DNA from: Euglena gracilis
Lineage: Eukaryota; Euglenida; Euglenophyceae; Euglenales
Assembly: GCA_039621445.1 (NCBI GenBank)
Contig: CP154955.1
Coordinates: 56,762,619 to 56,826,618, forward strand
Direction of reading: 5' to 3'
DNA: 64,000 bases
The notes under the pieces are model-generated. The model was not told where the DNA came from. It did not search any database and saw only the letters and a list, made by a program, of their open reading frames with translations. Made by a program: the position numbers and the translations under genes. Shown one piece after another: positions 45,711-58,433 of this stretch (within the stretch, counting starts at the first letter, position 1; each line of letters begins with the position of its first letter).

Positions 45711-47424
45711 TATTTGGTCATTTTGGAACTTATGTGTGAGTTTTGAGCCGATATTCATCATGTTCCCAAAAAGATGATCTGGGAACATCCTGATTTCTTG
45801 GGTAAAAAATTCAAAACCAGCAAAAATTGCCGAAAAGTTTGGTCTTTTGGGGCCAGTGAACAAAGAGGAAGCTCAGTCCAAAGGCCAGCGACAGCCTGAA
45901 GACTCCCGGCTCAAGGGCGGCAGGGACAATGTGCTCCGCTCACCCTCGCTGATCCCAAATCCCGAATGCTCCTACAGCCTCAGCCCAAACACAGAGTGCC
46001 TGCCTCATCCCCCCCCCCAGAACATGACCCCAGAACACTCTTCGCAGGAAAACGTGCTGACACTCGCACACACACTGGCACACAGAAACCCACTGGCTCA
46101 CAGAAACAGGGAGCCACTCATACACCCAGTGCCCATTTGGACCTAAAACCCCCCAAAAATAAGCCTGCCAATTTTCAGCAAAAAAAACCAAGAACTAGCC
46201 CCCCCCCCCCAAATTAACACCCCCCTTGGAATTTTAGGGTGAAATCCAAAAAATAGACCCCCTAAAACTGGGCAAATGCCCCCAAAATGAGTGTTTTTTT
46301 TTACATTTTTCACTTTATGCCCAATTTGAATGTGCTAAATTTAGTTTTCTTATAGACATGCTTTGCTCGTTGCCAAAAACTGCCCTCCTTTGGGACCTTT
46401 TTTGGACCCTCCAGGGGTTGAATTTTTCGGCAAAAAAACCAAAAGGCAGACCCTTCCCTTGGGATTACTGCAACAGACCCAAAAAGAAGTCCTGGGGTCT
46501 TCCTTTGGGGGGGATACAACCCTTGGGCCATTATGGGTCCACAATATGACTTAGGGAGGAGAGTACGTGCAGGAAAGCTCTTGCTCTTGCTCAACCCTAA
46601 CTTGACTCACCACGGCAAGCGAGGACACGGCGTCCCTGGTGGGCTTGGCGCCTCAATTGAGGGACGGGACAGCCGGCGTAATTGTTTCCGGGAGAGTGGA
46701 CCGGCGTGTAGCACGGCACCGGCAAGGAGGGAAGCAGGAAGGAAGGAAGGGGAGTCTCGCTGCCGGTGGCAGCGAGATCGAGATTAGGTCGGGGTGTGGC
46801 CAGGGTGGCTTTCTGCTTTGGGCGACGCCATTAGGGAATGGTGGGCGGGGAGCAGCCATAGATTCACTGGGGGACCCCCCCAGGGGGCGGCACTTTTTCC
46901 CAGGCCCAAACCCATCCACCCACCCACTTTTGGAAAACCCACCCATCCACAACCCGGGGGGGGGGGTCAACCACCCACCCACCCACCCAAATTACAGCCA
47001 AAATCGGAAAACAGTAAAAAATTATCCGGTCCTGCCTTTGACCGGGCAAAAACCTGACCCATGGTGTACTCCACCCCCCTCAGGGGGGGGGGGGGCGGGT
47101 TCCGGGACCCCTACCCACCCACCCACTCTCGAAAACCCAACCACCCACCCCGGGGGGGGAGGGGTCACACAAGTGTTAAGTGAAACTCAACCTTCCTTAA
47201 AAGAAAAAAAGGGGGAAAGCCTGGCGAGGCAGCAACGACATGCAGCGGTCAGTCGTGGGAGGAAACAAAATGGTGGCGAGAGGGGCATACGGTCAGTGGT
47301 GGGCGGTGCTCCCACTGAGACGGTGGGGGGAGGGGCAACACTGGGTCGGTCGACTTCCCAAATTATGTAAAATGAATCTGGCCTGAGGTTTTGGTGGTAG
47401 GGCTGGTGAGCAAATGGTTCAGAC

Positions 47425-47690
47425 ACACATACACACACAGCCAGGCACACTTAAACACAGGCGCGCGCACACACAAATGCACACATGCACCGACATAAGC
47501 ACACACACAGACACACATGTACAAACACACACACAAAGGCACACACACAGGCACAAATGCACACATAAGCACACACACATACACCCACATACAGGCACAG
47601 GCACACACACAAGCACACGGGCTCACACACATGCACAAACACAAAGGCACACACATGACACACACCCACAAAAGCGACACACAAACAAAC
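47425..47690. repeat. CA-rich imperfect array
   Basis: ACACACA and GGCACACA words alternate for 265 bases. Confidence 0.9.
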
Positions 47691-47916
47691 AGCATTGGTG
47701 CGGCCGGGCTGAGGGGTAACAGCAAGATCCAGCGGAGATGGGGAGGGCAGACGCCTGCCGTGGCTACAAGAGCTCCAGCCCCAACACACACCCAAAGGAA
47801 TTTCACTCCCATGGAAAACCAGTGGTCGTGATTTTTCCTTTATGGCCATTTTCAAAAAGTATTCATGAACATTGATATTTTTAACATTATTATTCATCAT
47901 CATTATTATTATAAAA

Positions 47917-47917
47917 T

Positions 47918-47970
<53 letters not shown>

Positions 47971-47977
47971 GCTGTTG

Positions 47978-48025
<48 letters not shown>

Positions 48026-48050
48026 CTGCTGCTGTTGTTGTTGTTGCTAT
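47917..48050. repeat. (GTT)n/(GCT)n trinucleotide repeat
   Basis: About 44 units, GTT first and then mixed GCT and GTT. It lies 220 bases beyond the EF-hand stop codon. Confidence 0.95.
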
Positions 48051-48273
48051 TAAATATCAATATAGTTATTCATTTCTATTAATATCAATTTAATAACTTT
48101 CTTTACCGTAATTCGTGGTAACAAAGTTTGTTTGCGCGCGCACAAAATAGCCGTCATATGGACGGTTTGGGGTGGGGCATTGGAGGACTGGCTCGGGGAG
48201 GGGGTGGCACTCAGACACGTTGAACAGAAAGCCGGTGGCGGTCAGAGTCGGGGCGAAGGGGAGGGGGGGCCGG

Positions 48274-48380
48274 TCAGCGCTTCGCCACGGTCAACATGAG
48301 GACGCAGAACTCATCGAAGTTCATGCGGCCGTCGGGGCGGATGCCGTACTTCGCGAACAGCCCCACCAGCAGCGGCCCGC
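48274..48380 (-). CDS. terminal exon of the EF-hand protein
   Basis: It encodes GPLLVGLFAKYGIRPDGRMN and FDEFCVLMLTVAKR with TGA at 48276-48274. Acceptor CCCACAG|GCGGG. The residues FDEF are the exiting EF-hand helix. Confidence 0.7.
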
Positions 48381-51300
48381 CTGTGGGTGGCCGGCCCAGT
48401 CCATACGATTTTTCACCGACCCCGGGGTTGGCCACTCTGGAATCAAAAAAGAAACTTGACCACAGACAGGGAGGCCGAACCAACTTTTCCGGCACCTGTC
48501 GCGCTGGGTCACTTTAGTGGGGTTTTTTCTGCCGACCCCCCGGGGCAAGGCTGGTAATTGGATACAGCACAATATCGCAAATATCGAAAATATCGCCAAG
48601 GGGTGCAATATCTCGCAAATATCGCAAAAATATCGCAACCCCTCTTTTTTGCCCTTCTCCCGAAAGTCACCTATTTTGGGGGTGTTTCCTCCGCAACCCA
48701 CCGCGCCGCAACCCCCCCCCCCCCGACCCCACTCTGAACCCGATTCTGGATTCAAAAAAAGTACAAAAACGGATTAACTAGGAATTTGCCACTCAGTTAG
48801 GAATCAAAAGTACGAATAATTTGTCCCAAATTTCTAATGGGACCTATTTTTTTGGACCCAAATGGCACGCAAATTCATAATTGGGTTCTAAAATTAGAGG
48901 AAAGAATGACGTCACACAAGTCACGCATGACCTGCTGCAAACCCCGTCCCCCCCGACCCCCCCCCCCACCGCCCCCACCACCCCTTTTGGGCGCACAACC
49001 CAGGCCAAAATGTATCCGTGATTTTCCGTGATTTTCCGTGATTTTCCATGATTTTCCGTGAATTTCCTGTTTCTGGAAAAGGTCAAAAGCCACGTTGCAT
49101 TCTGCACCGGAGCCATATCTCGGCAGTTGTGGCAGCAGATTGTTTCTCCATGTTGTAATCCTGGAGATACTCCAGGGCCTCGACAACACTTGAAGCCAAT
49201 TCTGAGTGCTCATCTCCCACGTTTGTCCCTTTGCAATCCAACTGAACGCATGCTGACCCCCCCACTTATAAACCCCCCCATCTGTAACCCCCCCCTTCGG
49301 GCCGACCAACCAAACCGGGACCTAACCCCCTCCGCCTGGGGAAGAAAAATGAAAAACCGCTGGGGACGATTTAAGTGGGGGGGTTACAACGTAGATCTTC
49401 CCTTGCATACCCACCAAAATGGTTATGATCGCATGCCAAGAACTGTCAGTCCCCAACCTTTTGTCCTTGAATTTTTTCCTTGATTGCCCCTAAATGGGTT
49501 GCCAAAACCAAAACCCTGTCAGCAGACTTGAGACTTGAGAGAGCAGACATAGCGATTGACCCTTCCGGATGCAGCCTGGGCGGAAAGGTGGAAGGTCTTT
49601 TTCTGAATAAGCAAAAACCCACACGCCCTCAATTGGTGTGTACTTCTGGAGAACACCTCTGATGCTTTCATAATGCAATTTTGTGACCGGGAGACCAGAA
49701 TGGAGGAAAGCGGCCACAAAATCATCTGTGATTGTCTGAATGAGGTTTTGCTTGCGTGATTGTTTGTTTGGAAAGGCAGAGAATGTGCAAAACATCCCAT
49801 CAAAATGCATCTGCACAAACAAAGCACATTCAAAAAAGACCCAAAATTATTTCCAAACCCTCCACCTCATCCGTGAATTTCCGTGAATTTCCGTGATTTC
49901 CGTGAAAATGGCCTTCCGTCCATTTCCGTGATCCTCCGTGAATTTTCCGTGAATTTCCTTTTCAGGACGTGTGAGGATCCCTGCAAGGGCCTACCATTCG
50001 GGGGGGGGGGGGGCACTATTCGGGATTTTTGTCGAAAACCGAGGGGGGGGCTTCTATTCGGGGGGGGGGGGGGCACTATTCGGGGGGGGGGGGCTTCTAT
50101 TAAGGGAGGAGAAAATAGGAAAAAGCAATCGGTCAAATTTTTACAAAAGCGTCTTTCTGGGGGATCATTTTGGAGGTCGGATTGTGCCCAACAATTCCTT
50201 GACCTAAACCCCCCAATTATGCCCCCCCCAAATGATAAAACTAAACATGAAGCCCCCATGAGGGTCTTGAAATCCCGCCCAAATACAAAGCTGGGGGCTT
50301 CATATTTGGGAGGACCAACGAGCCAGGGGGGGGGGGGGAGGGGGTCGGCTAAGCCATTTTTTGTTGGGCTTCAGAGGGGAGTGCCACTGACTGACTTTGT
50401 AACAAGCAAAGAGAGCACATCAATCATAAAAAAAATGAGTTATTATTGAAAAATTGCAACCCGGAAAATGGTGACTGGATGAATGCCCTCAGGGGGTCTC
50501 CCACCCACCCACCCACGTCGGTGCTGGATGCCCCCACTGCGGCAAAATTTGTCGGGGTTCGGGCCAAGACCCGGCGGCCCTCGTGGGACAGTTCTTTCCA
50601 GACCAGACTGGAACCCCCTCACTTGGAACCCCGGGTTAGTGGGATCTTCCCCCATTGACGGGGATCCAGAGGTCCCGTGGGCCGGCTGGAAAAAGGTGCT
50701 GGCTGGCCCCGGCCCCAGGGGGGTTGGGGGGTCCAGGGGGGGGGGTCAAGCCAGCTGGGCACTGGACCCGCTGATAGCCCGAGAACAGGCAAAAAGAAAG
50801 CGCAAAGCCAGCCGGGTCGGCGTTTTTTAAGTCACAATTTGGTGAAAACCCAAACACCGCTCAGAAATGCCCTTTTTGGCCTTTTTTTTTGGCCCGTGGG
50901 CCGCAAGCAAAACCCAGCGGCAATAGGCCAGCGGGTCGCTGGGCTCCAGGCCGGGGTCGGGCTCGACGAGGCCCCGCAGGAAAAGGCGCCCGTAGAGGTC
51001 CATGAACTGCCGGCAGTCGATGGCGCCAGGCCCCGGATGCAGCCCACGCCTTTTTGCAAGACCCCCGGGGGGGTCCACCCACCCACCCACCCAGGGTGGC
51101 ATAGGACCAAGCTTCTTTTTACCAACTCCGGGGGAGTATATGCCCTGTCCATGTGCTATGCATGTGCTATGCCGGGGGAGTATATGCCTTGTCCATGTGC
51201 TATGCACAAGGCATAGCATATGCCCTGTGCTATGAGGTGCCTGCCCACAGCAGGCACACACATCTGGGGGGGGGGTTGGTTTTTGGGCCCCGGGGCCTGC

Positions 51301-51954
51301 CGACGCAGCCAGTTCTCCTTTGAAAATGGCCCTTTCTGGCCCCGGTGCCTTCAGCGCCGGAGGGTGTGCTATAGCACCACCCACCCCAACCCCAAAACCC
51401 CGGGGGGTCAAAATGCCTTACCCCCCCACCTGCCCATAGCACCCTCCCCTGGGGGGGCACTTCCTTTATAAAAAAATAAAAAAGGACCTGTGGACGTGGG
51501 ACCCCCCCCCTGGAGACAACCACCAGGGTGTCACTCAAGGACCCCATGGGGGGGGGGGGGGCGGGATTCAGCTCAGAGACCGGAAAATTTGGGCTGGCTG
51601 GAAAAAGGCTGCTGGCTGATAGCCTCCCCACAGGGGTCCCGCGGCTGGAACTGGGCTCAACCGGGGTCAAACCAGGTGCCAAAATCGAAATTGCAAAAAT
51701 GACCTAAAAACTGTCGATGTCAATATCAAAAAATCTGTTCTTGAGCCAAAATTTGAGCTGGCCTGAGGCTGGAAAAGACTGTGGCTGGAAAAAGGCCGCT
51801 GGCTGGCTGGACCCCCCCCCAAAGAGACGGGGTGCCCTTTAACAAAGCGACGCCCTGACACCCACCCCAAAATGGGTCATCTGATGGCATTTCCAAAAGT
51901 TCCTTGCATGTATGCAAGATGTGTGTATGCATGTGCATGTGCGTGCATGCGTGC

Positions 51955-51986
<32 letters not shown>

Positions 51987-52296
51987 TGTGTGTGTGTGTG
52001 TGTGTGCGTGTGTGCGTGCATGCGCGCGTGCATGATGCGTGCGTGTGGGCACGCATATGCGCATGATGTGTGCATATGTATGCATGTGCGTGTGCGCGTG
52101 CATGTGTGTGCGCGCGCTGAGTGTGCCTGTGTGTGTCTGGCGTTCAGCCGGGGGGCTGAGCAGTTTCATCGGCGTCCTTCCCTAGCCGGTCAAACTCCGC
52201 CTGGAGGTGTTCTTCCCGGAACAGCACGCCGGAGACGTCCTCCCATGCGAAGTGGTGCAGGGGCGGGGGCGCCACGGGCGGCGGCGGCGGTGGGAA
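48274..52296 (-). CDS. EF-hand protein, three 3' exons
   Basis: Exons 52168-52296, 50914-51049 and 48274-48380 encode a Pro run, then HHFAWEDVSGVLFREEHL and AEFDRLGKDAD, then GAIDCRQFMDLYGRLFLRG, and finally LFAKYGIRPDGRMNFDEF with stop TGA. The last exon has a degenerate EF-hand loop: Asp at 5, Gly at 6, Met at 8 and Glu at 12, but Gly at 1 and Arg at 3. The DAD...GAID pair suggests another loop across the first intron. Such proteins bind calcium or partner peptides; the weak loops suggest poor calcium affinity. Joints are not all canonical. Confidence 0.55.
48560..48645. repeat. AAATATCGC imperfect minisatellite
   Basis: Seven AATATCG-type units in 85 bases. Confidence 0.75.
49016..49072. 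repeat. CCGTGATTTT minisatellite, block 1
   Basis: Five units of 10 bases. A second block of related CCGTGAATTT units lies at 49871-49958. Confidence 0.8.
49490..49822 (-). CDS. unrecognised ORF between two minisatellites
   Basis: The ORF (FVQMHFDGMFCTFSAFPNK, DDFVAAFLHSGLPVTKLHYE, GVWVFAYSEKDLPP) has a mixed, protein-like composition and lower GC than the exons. A second minus-strand segment at 49083-49265 (SELASSVVEALEYLQDYNME) may belong to it. It lies in an intron or intergenic stretch of the minus-strand genes and may be transposon-derived. Confidence 0.3.
   Translation of the reverse strand: MFVQMHFDGMFCTFSAFPNKQSRKQNLIQTITDDFVAAFLHSGLPVTKLHYESIRGVLQKYTPIEGVWVFAYSEKDLPPFRPGCIRKGQSLCLLSQVSSLLTGFWFWQPI
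49871..49958. repeat. CCGTGAATTT minisatellite, block 2
   Basis: Eight imperfect units. Together with 49016-49072 it brackets the ORF segment at 49083-49822. Confidence 0.8.
49995..50105. repeat. CTATTCGGGGG cassettes
   Basis: GCACTATTCGGG and GCTTCTATTCGGG words alternate with G runs of 8-13. Confidence 0.8.
50690..50897 (+). repeat. intron repeat family, copy B
   Basis: Same orientation as copies A and C. Shared words are CCAGCTGGG, CAGCCGGGTCGGCGTTTTTT and AAATGCCCTTTTTGGCC. It abuts the exon at 50914-51049. Confidence 0.7.
50914..51049 (-). CDS. internal exon of the EF-hand protein
   Basis: It encodes GAIDCRQFMDLYGRLFLRGL and VEPDPGLEPSDPLAYC. The donor is TGG|GTTTTG or, for phase with the terminal exon, TATT|GCCGC. 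The acceptor appears to be AAAAAG|GCG. Confidence 0.6.
51905..52135. repeat. (TG)n/(TGCG)n array
   Basis: TG with TGCA and TGCG interruptions, ending close to the 3' side of the exon at 52168. Confidence 0.95.
52168..52296 (-). CDS. internal exon of the EF-hand protein
   Basis: It encodes FPPPPPPVAPPPLHHFAWED and VSGVLFREEHLQAEFDRLGK. Acceptor GCCGCAG|TTCC is clear. The end is uncertain: no GT donor in phase; the frame stays open to TGA near 52145. Confidence 0.6.
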
Positions 52297-53149
52297 CTGC
52301 GGCGGATGCGATGTCGCGCGGTCCGAAGTGTTGGGCCGCCTCCTACCTTGACTTTTTTAGACCCCTGGGGAGTCCCATCCGGCGCAGACACTCCCAAAAA
52401 AATCGGCCTTGATATATGCAATTTCCTAAAAAAAAAATTATTCCTGCGAGTAATGTTATTATTCCCATGCGAAACTCTGGAACCCAAATCCAGACCTGGG
52501 GGCTCAGCCACGGACCCACCCACCCCCTCTCCTCCCTGGGAGGATCTTTTGAAATGAAATGAAGCCTGCACCCCCACCCCAGGGATCGGTCTTTTTGCTG
52601 CCCCCCCCCCCCCCGACTAGTTTCTTCGGAGTGATGACTGGCTCCAGACCACCCCCCTGCTCAACCCCATTGTGAAGCAACAGCCGCAAGGCAGGTCACG
52701 GATATTGTTCAAAAAAAAACTGGTAAAAAAAATCCCCAATCCACACACCTTCTGCGGTGGACAACCACCACTCATTGGCCATGGAAATGCAACCCAAAAT
52801 TAAAAAATTACAGAACTTGCGGAAATTCAAGCTCCAAAACCTGGCCAGCACCTGAAATTTTTGCAGGAGTCAACTCACTAAAGAACAACAGACAAACAAA
52901 ATTGTTTACAGAATCAAGTCTGTAACTTTTGCAGAGTCCTTGACTTGACAAACTTGATTCTGTAAACGATTTTGTTTGTTTGTTGTTCTTTGGCAAGTGC
53001 TGTGTGTGCATAGGAACCAGACGGAGTTCTCTCACAAGGATTGTGTTCAAATGCAGACTCTGCTCTGAATCCTGCACGCATGCTGTTCGAACCCCCCATT
53101 CCCCATTGAGTTTCCCTTAATTCTTCGAAGTTTTGGTGAAAAAAAGGAC

Positions 53150-53257
53150 GAAACACACACACACACACACACACACTGTGCACACCATGCATTTTGCAGT
53201 TCTGAGGCCTCCGAAAAAAGCCATGCACACAGCCACACACACGCACGCTCGCACACA

Positions 53258-53301
<44 letters not shown>

Positions 53302-53302
53302 T
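53150..53302. repeat. (CA)n and (CGCA)n arrays
   Basis: CA run at 53152-53174, then CGCA run from about 53240 to 53302. Confidence 0.95.
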
Positions 53303-53411
53303 CCACACAAACAGACATACACATCACATGCGCGCAGGTGCGCCACACTCTATCTCTCTGTTTCTCCCTCCCTCCCTTCTTCTCTTCTTTTTTTTCTTGC
53401 ACATTCCACTC

Positions 53412-53538
53412 GCCCGCAGCACACCGTGGGGTTCTCGATCTGGAGGTAGAACAGCTCCTGGCCCAGCGTGACCCCCAGCACCACCACGTCCCCACGGTGT
53501 AGCAACCGCGTGGCCTCCAAGGCAGACCCCCCCCCGCC
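53412..53538 (-). CDS. coding-looking exon, unrecognised
   Basis: It encodes ALEATRLLHRGDVVVLGVTL and GQELFYLQIENPTVCCGR with C/G-rich third positions and a plausible donor CGA|GTGGAA. LLHRGDVVVLG resembles a beta-barrel start but I cannot name a family. It may be an upstream exon of the EF-hand gene. Confidence 0.45.
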
Positions 53539-54879
53539 TCTGCCGCTCCACCCCCAGACTGGGCGGGCCACCATTGCTGGGGCATGCTCATCTTTGAGAA
53601 CTCCCCTGAGGGGACCCCCAAAATTTGGGCCGTCTAAAGGCATTTTCCTGAAAAAGAAAACTCGGCCATTTCATGCTGGAACCCATTCCCAGCGATTCCC
53701 CCAGTCCCGCGTCCCAGGTCAAGGTCCTGGCTATAACATTGCTTTGTTGCTGAGCTGGACTCCCCCAAGGGGGTCCAGCTTGGAGGCTGGAAAAATTTGG
53801 GCTGGCTGGAAAAGCCTGCTGCCCCCCACCCAGGGTCATGGGCTGGAGCTGGGCCCAACCTGGGGTCCAACCAGGTACCAAAAAAAAGCGAAAAATGTCC
53901 AAAAAACTGCCAATTATGCAAACAACCATCAATTTTTTGACCCAAATTTGCCCTGGACAGCCCTTTTGACCCATTTTTAACCCATTTTTGCACCCCCAAA
54001 GCGAAAATTTTGTTACCGTCCAGCCGCCCTTTGGGCGGCTGGAAAGTAAGCAAAACTTGTCGATGGGGCAGGGAGGGGGGTCCGGGGCTGGAAAAAGGCT
54101 GCTGGCTGGCTGGTCCCCCCCCCCGGAGGGGTGTAACAACGCCTTGTTACTGACCCCTGGGGGGGGGGGGAACTTTTCACTTTCAAAGAACCAGCCGGTC
54201 ACTTTCACAAACCAGTCACCCACTTCCTACCCCCCTGGGGGGGGGTCACTTTGGCCACTCGGCCAAAGCTGGCTTATGGATGTTGGCCAAAAGCCCAAAA
54301 AGTTTGCTGGCGCCTCCCCATTTGCTCATGGGGACCCACAGAGAAGTCCCGGCTGGATGGAATCGAACCCACACTTGCAGCCTGCCAGGTGGGAGGCCAG
54401 AAGGGTGGAGGCCAGGCTGTTTTTTTTTTAACTCGGAACACCCCACCCTGGAGGGTGGGTTGGTTCGGGTTTGGGGGGTTGCGCCAGGACCACACCATTG
54501 CTTAGGTGCGTCTGACCCCCTCCCCCGGTGGTGGTTTTTCGAAGTGACTGGTTGGTTTTTCGGTGTGACTGTGAATGGTTTTTGGCCCCCCACCCCCCCC
54601 CCCACCAGGTGGGGTCGGGCAGGATGGCCGAAAACGGTCACCCAGCGCCGAATGCAGCAGTGCCCCAGAAATGTTCCCCACAACCGAAACGGCAAAACTT
54701 GCAGGAGGGGTGAGTGTGTGTGAGTTTGTGTGTCTTCAAAAAAGAGGTCTGCCCCTGGCCAGGTCTGGAGGGGGCGCCTGGCCATCCATTGTCCATGGGG
54801 TCCGCCGGACGGCATAACGCAGGCCGCTGGGCTCCCCCTGCAATGCGAAAAGGATGCCGGTGGCTGGCTGGTACTATAC

Positions 54880-54915
<36 letters not shown>

Positions 54916-55312
54916 GTGTGTGTTGTGTGTGTTGTGTGTGTGTTGTGTGTGCGTGTGTTGTGTGTGTTGTGTGTGTCAGGTGTGTTGTGTGTTGTGTGTG
55001 CGTATGTGTGTGTGCATGTGTGTGTATGTGTTGTGTGTGTTGTGTGTGTGTGCGCGGCGTGTGTGTGTGCGTGTGTGTGTGTGTGTGTGTTGTGTGTGTT
55101 GTGTGTTGTGTGTTGTGTGTGTTGTGTGTGCGTGTGTTGTGTGTGTTGTGTGTGTTGTGTGTGTTGTGTGTGTTGTGTGTGTTGTGTGTGTGTGTGTGTG
55201 TTGTGTGTGTTGTGTGTGTCAGGTGTGTTGTGTGTTGTGTGTGCGTATGTGTGTGTGCATGTGTGTGTGTATGTGTTGTGTGTGTGTGTGTGTTGTGTGT
55301 GTGTGTGTGTGC

Positions 55313-55375
<63 letters not shown>

Positions 55376-55376
55376 C
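54880..55376. repeat. (TG)n/TTGTGTG array, 500 bp
   Basis: TG runs with regular GTTGTGTG breaks and a GC-rich CGCGCGCG core near 55337. Two similar halves contain GTCAGGTGTGTTGTG (54976 and 55219). Confidence 0.95.
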
Positions 55377-56339
55377 GGTGTTGACCCAAACCACCCCATG
55401 GCCCAAATAATGAGCAAGGTTGGGTTTTGGGTTTTGGGTCCCCCCCCAAAATTTTGTTTTTTGGTTACCCCCCCCAAAAACACCAAAAATTTGTATTTTT
55501 GGGACCCCCTCTTTGAAAAATTTAACCCCTAACCCCTAACCACCTAAAAAAGGCCGATTTTGGCCAAGAAAAGCCATTTTTTTCAAAATCTTCTGCGCCT
55601 GCAGCGCCAAAAAGTATGTCTCACCCCCCTCTGGGCCCCCCGGGAGGGTCCAGCCAGACCCACCCCAACCCCCCCCCCGGGGGTGCGGCCTTAAATAATA
55701 CCTGGGGCTGCAGCCGGAATCGAACCACCGACCCCACTTGTGCAAAGCAGGATTCCTGTCCAACACGTCCAAAAGGATGGAAGCGCACCGGGGGGGGGGG
55801 GCAGTGCTTATACAAGGCCGGTGTTTATACTCTGGGGGGGGGAATAGTACAACAAAATTGTGGATTCTGATGAAGGGTGATCGTTGGAATCCGGACTATT
55901 ATTTTCGGAGGAAAAATTATGCCCTCCAGAATTGTGGCCTCTGATTGGGGGGGCAGGGGGGTGTGATCATTGTTAACCCTCCCCCCAAATGATGCCCCCC
56001 CGAAATAATACAATCCCCCCCCCAGGGTCCGACTGTCCGACTTCGGCCACCGAAATAATACTGCCCCCCCCCCCCCCCGGTTTTGGGCCGAAGGCCCGGA
56101 TTCTTGACCTGAAAATGTAGGTAAAAATCGCAATCTCTGACAACAAAGTACGAAAAAAATTGATTTTTTGGGATCATCTGGCCTCCAAAAAATACTAAAT
56201 TTCATGAGAAAGTTCAAAAAATGACCCCAAAGAGGGGTTTTGGCGCTATTTTTGCTCCCACGGAACTTCGAAAAATTTCGAAAAATTTTGGGAAATAATA
56301 CCCCCCCCAAATAATACCCCCCCCAGGGGGGGGAAAAAT

Positions 56340-56470
56340 TGATATCGGAGGCCTTCGGAAAAATTGCGGAAAAATTGCGGAAAAATTGCGGAAATTGCGG
56401 AAAAATTGCGGAAAAATTGATATCGGGTATACACATTTCTGCTTGGGGGTACTTAGAAAATTTTCAATTG
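56340..56470 (+). repeat. repeat with internal (GGAAAAATTGC)n minisatellite
   Basis: About five GGAAAAATTGC units separate the two conserved ends. A second array of the same unit lies at 56713-56822. Confidence 0.75.
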
Positions 56471-58281
56471 TGAGGTTCGAAACACCGCAACACCCACGTC
56501 GATGCAGGCGAGCACAAATCAACACGCTTGATGTTCTTTGCACAGGTGGGACGCACCCAATCCTGTGACCAGTGGTGCACCTGTGAGAAAAATTGGTAAA
56601 CTTTGGGGAGGAACAACAAAACACAATAGCACACCTGTTGATCCATTTGAAGAAGGGCTTGAACTCATTGGATCTTCCATCTTCGGTGGTGGGAAAAAAT
56701 TCTTCAAAAAAATGGTGAAAAATTGCGGAAAAATTGCGGAAATTGCGGAAAAAATTGCGGAAAATTGCGGAAAATTGCGGAAATTGCGGAAAATTGCGGA
56801 AATTGCGGAAAAATTGCGGATATCAATTTCCCCCCCCCCTGCCCCCCCTCGGGCCGGGACTTCGGGCGAAAAAAATAATACCCCGGGGGGTATTATTTGG
56901 GGGGGTTTACATGTCTCGAACAGAAAATTGCATTTTGGGGCATTTTGAAAAGCCTTGTTGCCCCAACAATTTCAGGATCCAAAATTGTACTAACTAAATT
57001 AACTGGACTAACTGGGTGGGGGAAGGTCTGACTATTGAAAAAAAAAAAACCGCCAGAAACCGTTTCAAGCAGACGGGGAGTGTTCAGGACAACTCTGAGC
57101 GATAGCCCCTTTGTGACTTTGCGGATGTCGACCATTGTTTCCCGTGGTTTTCTCTCATCGTCAATGGAGACCCAAAATGTTGATTTTTGGGTACCCCCCC
57201 AAAATTTTTGGGTCGATTTTGGGACCCCCCAAAAAATACAGAAACAAAACCCAACCTTGTAATGAGTGATCAACAACTGGGATTTTTTCTGTGCCTCCTT
57301 GTGCTGTTTACTTGGCGCATTGTCCGCAACGCTTTTTGTGCCTGCTGCGCGCACACACATTCGTCAACAAAACGGACACGTTGCCAACCCCAACCATAAC
57401 CCAACCTCGACCCCTTCCCCTTCCCCTACCTCTATGATCCACAGTTCTCAGGTGGCACCACAGAGGCATGGGTTGGGGGTGAGCTTTTGGCTGCCAAGGG
57501 AAATATACTGTCTGGGCAGAAATTAAAACGCTGTCTGCCAAAACCCCAGGTTGTGCCACTCAAGGGGCCAAAAAAAAAGGCTGCCAAGCAATATAAACTG
57601 TCCACAAGCCAAGAAAAGAAAACAACACTACATGAATTCTCCTCTTGGAACAGAGAACTGGCGAATCAAAAGTTCAAAAAAGGACGTCCCACTACGGAAA
57701 CATGCCGGTGCCATACTCAACCCAAAATCTCCAATGTTTTGCCCCATAGCACATGAGGACACAAAATCCGATGCGGCATGTGGAAACAATGCACTCGTGA
57801 GGCGACTGAGCCTTCCTCCACCCATTTCTATCCAACCCTGCGACAGGCCAATTTGGCAGCATTTTTCAAATGGTTTGTTGATGATTCCAGGCACAATGGA
57901 CGTGTTCAAAATGACTGGGGTGACTGGGACTGGGGTTCAAAATCGTTTTTGTTTTGGCCCCTCATGAGGCATTTGGGCTCTGCCAAGGTCAACAGGACAA
58001 TGCCAAGTTTTTGGGCGACACATTCGGGTGGGGAAACCCTGAGAGTCCCTGAGAATGAGAGTCCCTTCTCAAAAGGAAATACCGGAAATCACTAAACAAA
58101 GTGTTGTGAGGAACAGGGCCTCACGGCGTTGTAAAAAAAAATCGGGCTGCAGAAACAGGCTCCACAGGACAGACCACACAAGTTGTACGCTTTTTGTAAA
58201 AGAGCAGCCCTTGTGGCTTCTGATTGGGTGTCTGCGGACGGTGGACTGAACAGACTCCCCAGGAGAGACGAGATGGCACAC

Positions 58282-58369
58282 CTCCTCCCGGATCCACACG
58301 TGGATGCTGGGCAGCGCCACACAGCCCATGATGGAGTCCGCCGCAGAGGCGACCGGCGTGCCCTCCGTG
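58282..58369 (-). CDS. coding-looking exon, unrecognised
   Basis: It encodes TEGTPVASAADSIMGCVALP and SIHVWIREE. Acceptor TCCAAG|C and donor GAG|GTGTGC are good. The product is not recognised. Confidence 0.5.
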
Positions 58370-58433
58370 CTTGGAACGCACCATGCTGCCATACGGTGTC
58401 CCCCACCCCCGCTTTTCTTTTCATGTCGGATCA

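Larger units (their letters stand above)
53541..58281. other. intron region, no exon recognised
   Basis: It contains intron-repeat copies, a 500-base TG array, C-run cassettes at 55440-55510 and 55985-56330, GGAAAAATTGC arrays and a 57.2-58.1 kb stretch with ORFs I do not recognise. Confidence 0.5.

Noticed and set aside
57266-58095. A gene at 57.3-58.1 kb on the plus strand
   Set aside because: Several overlapping ORFs exist, but none shows a domain, consistent codon bias or splice context; it may be an old transposon fragment.
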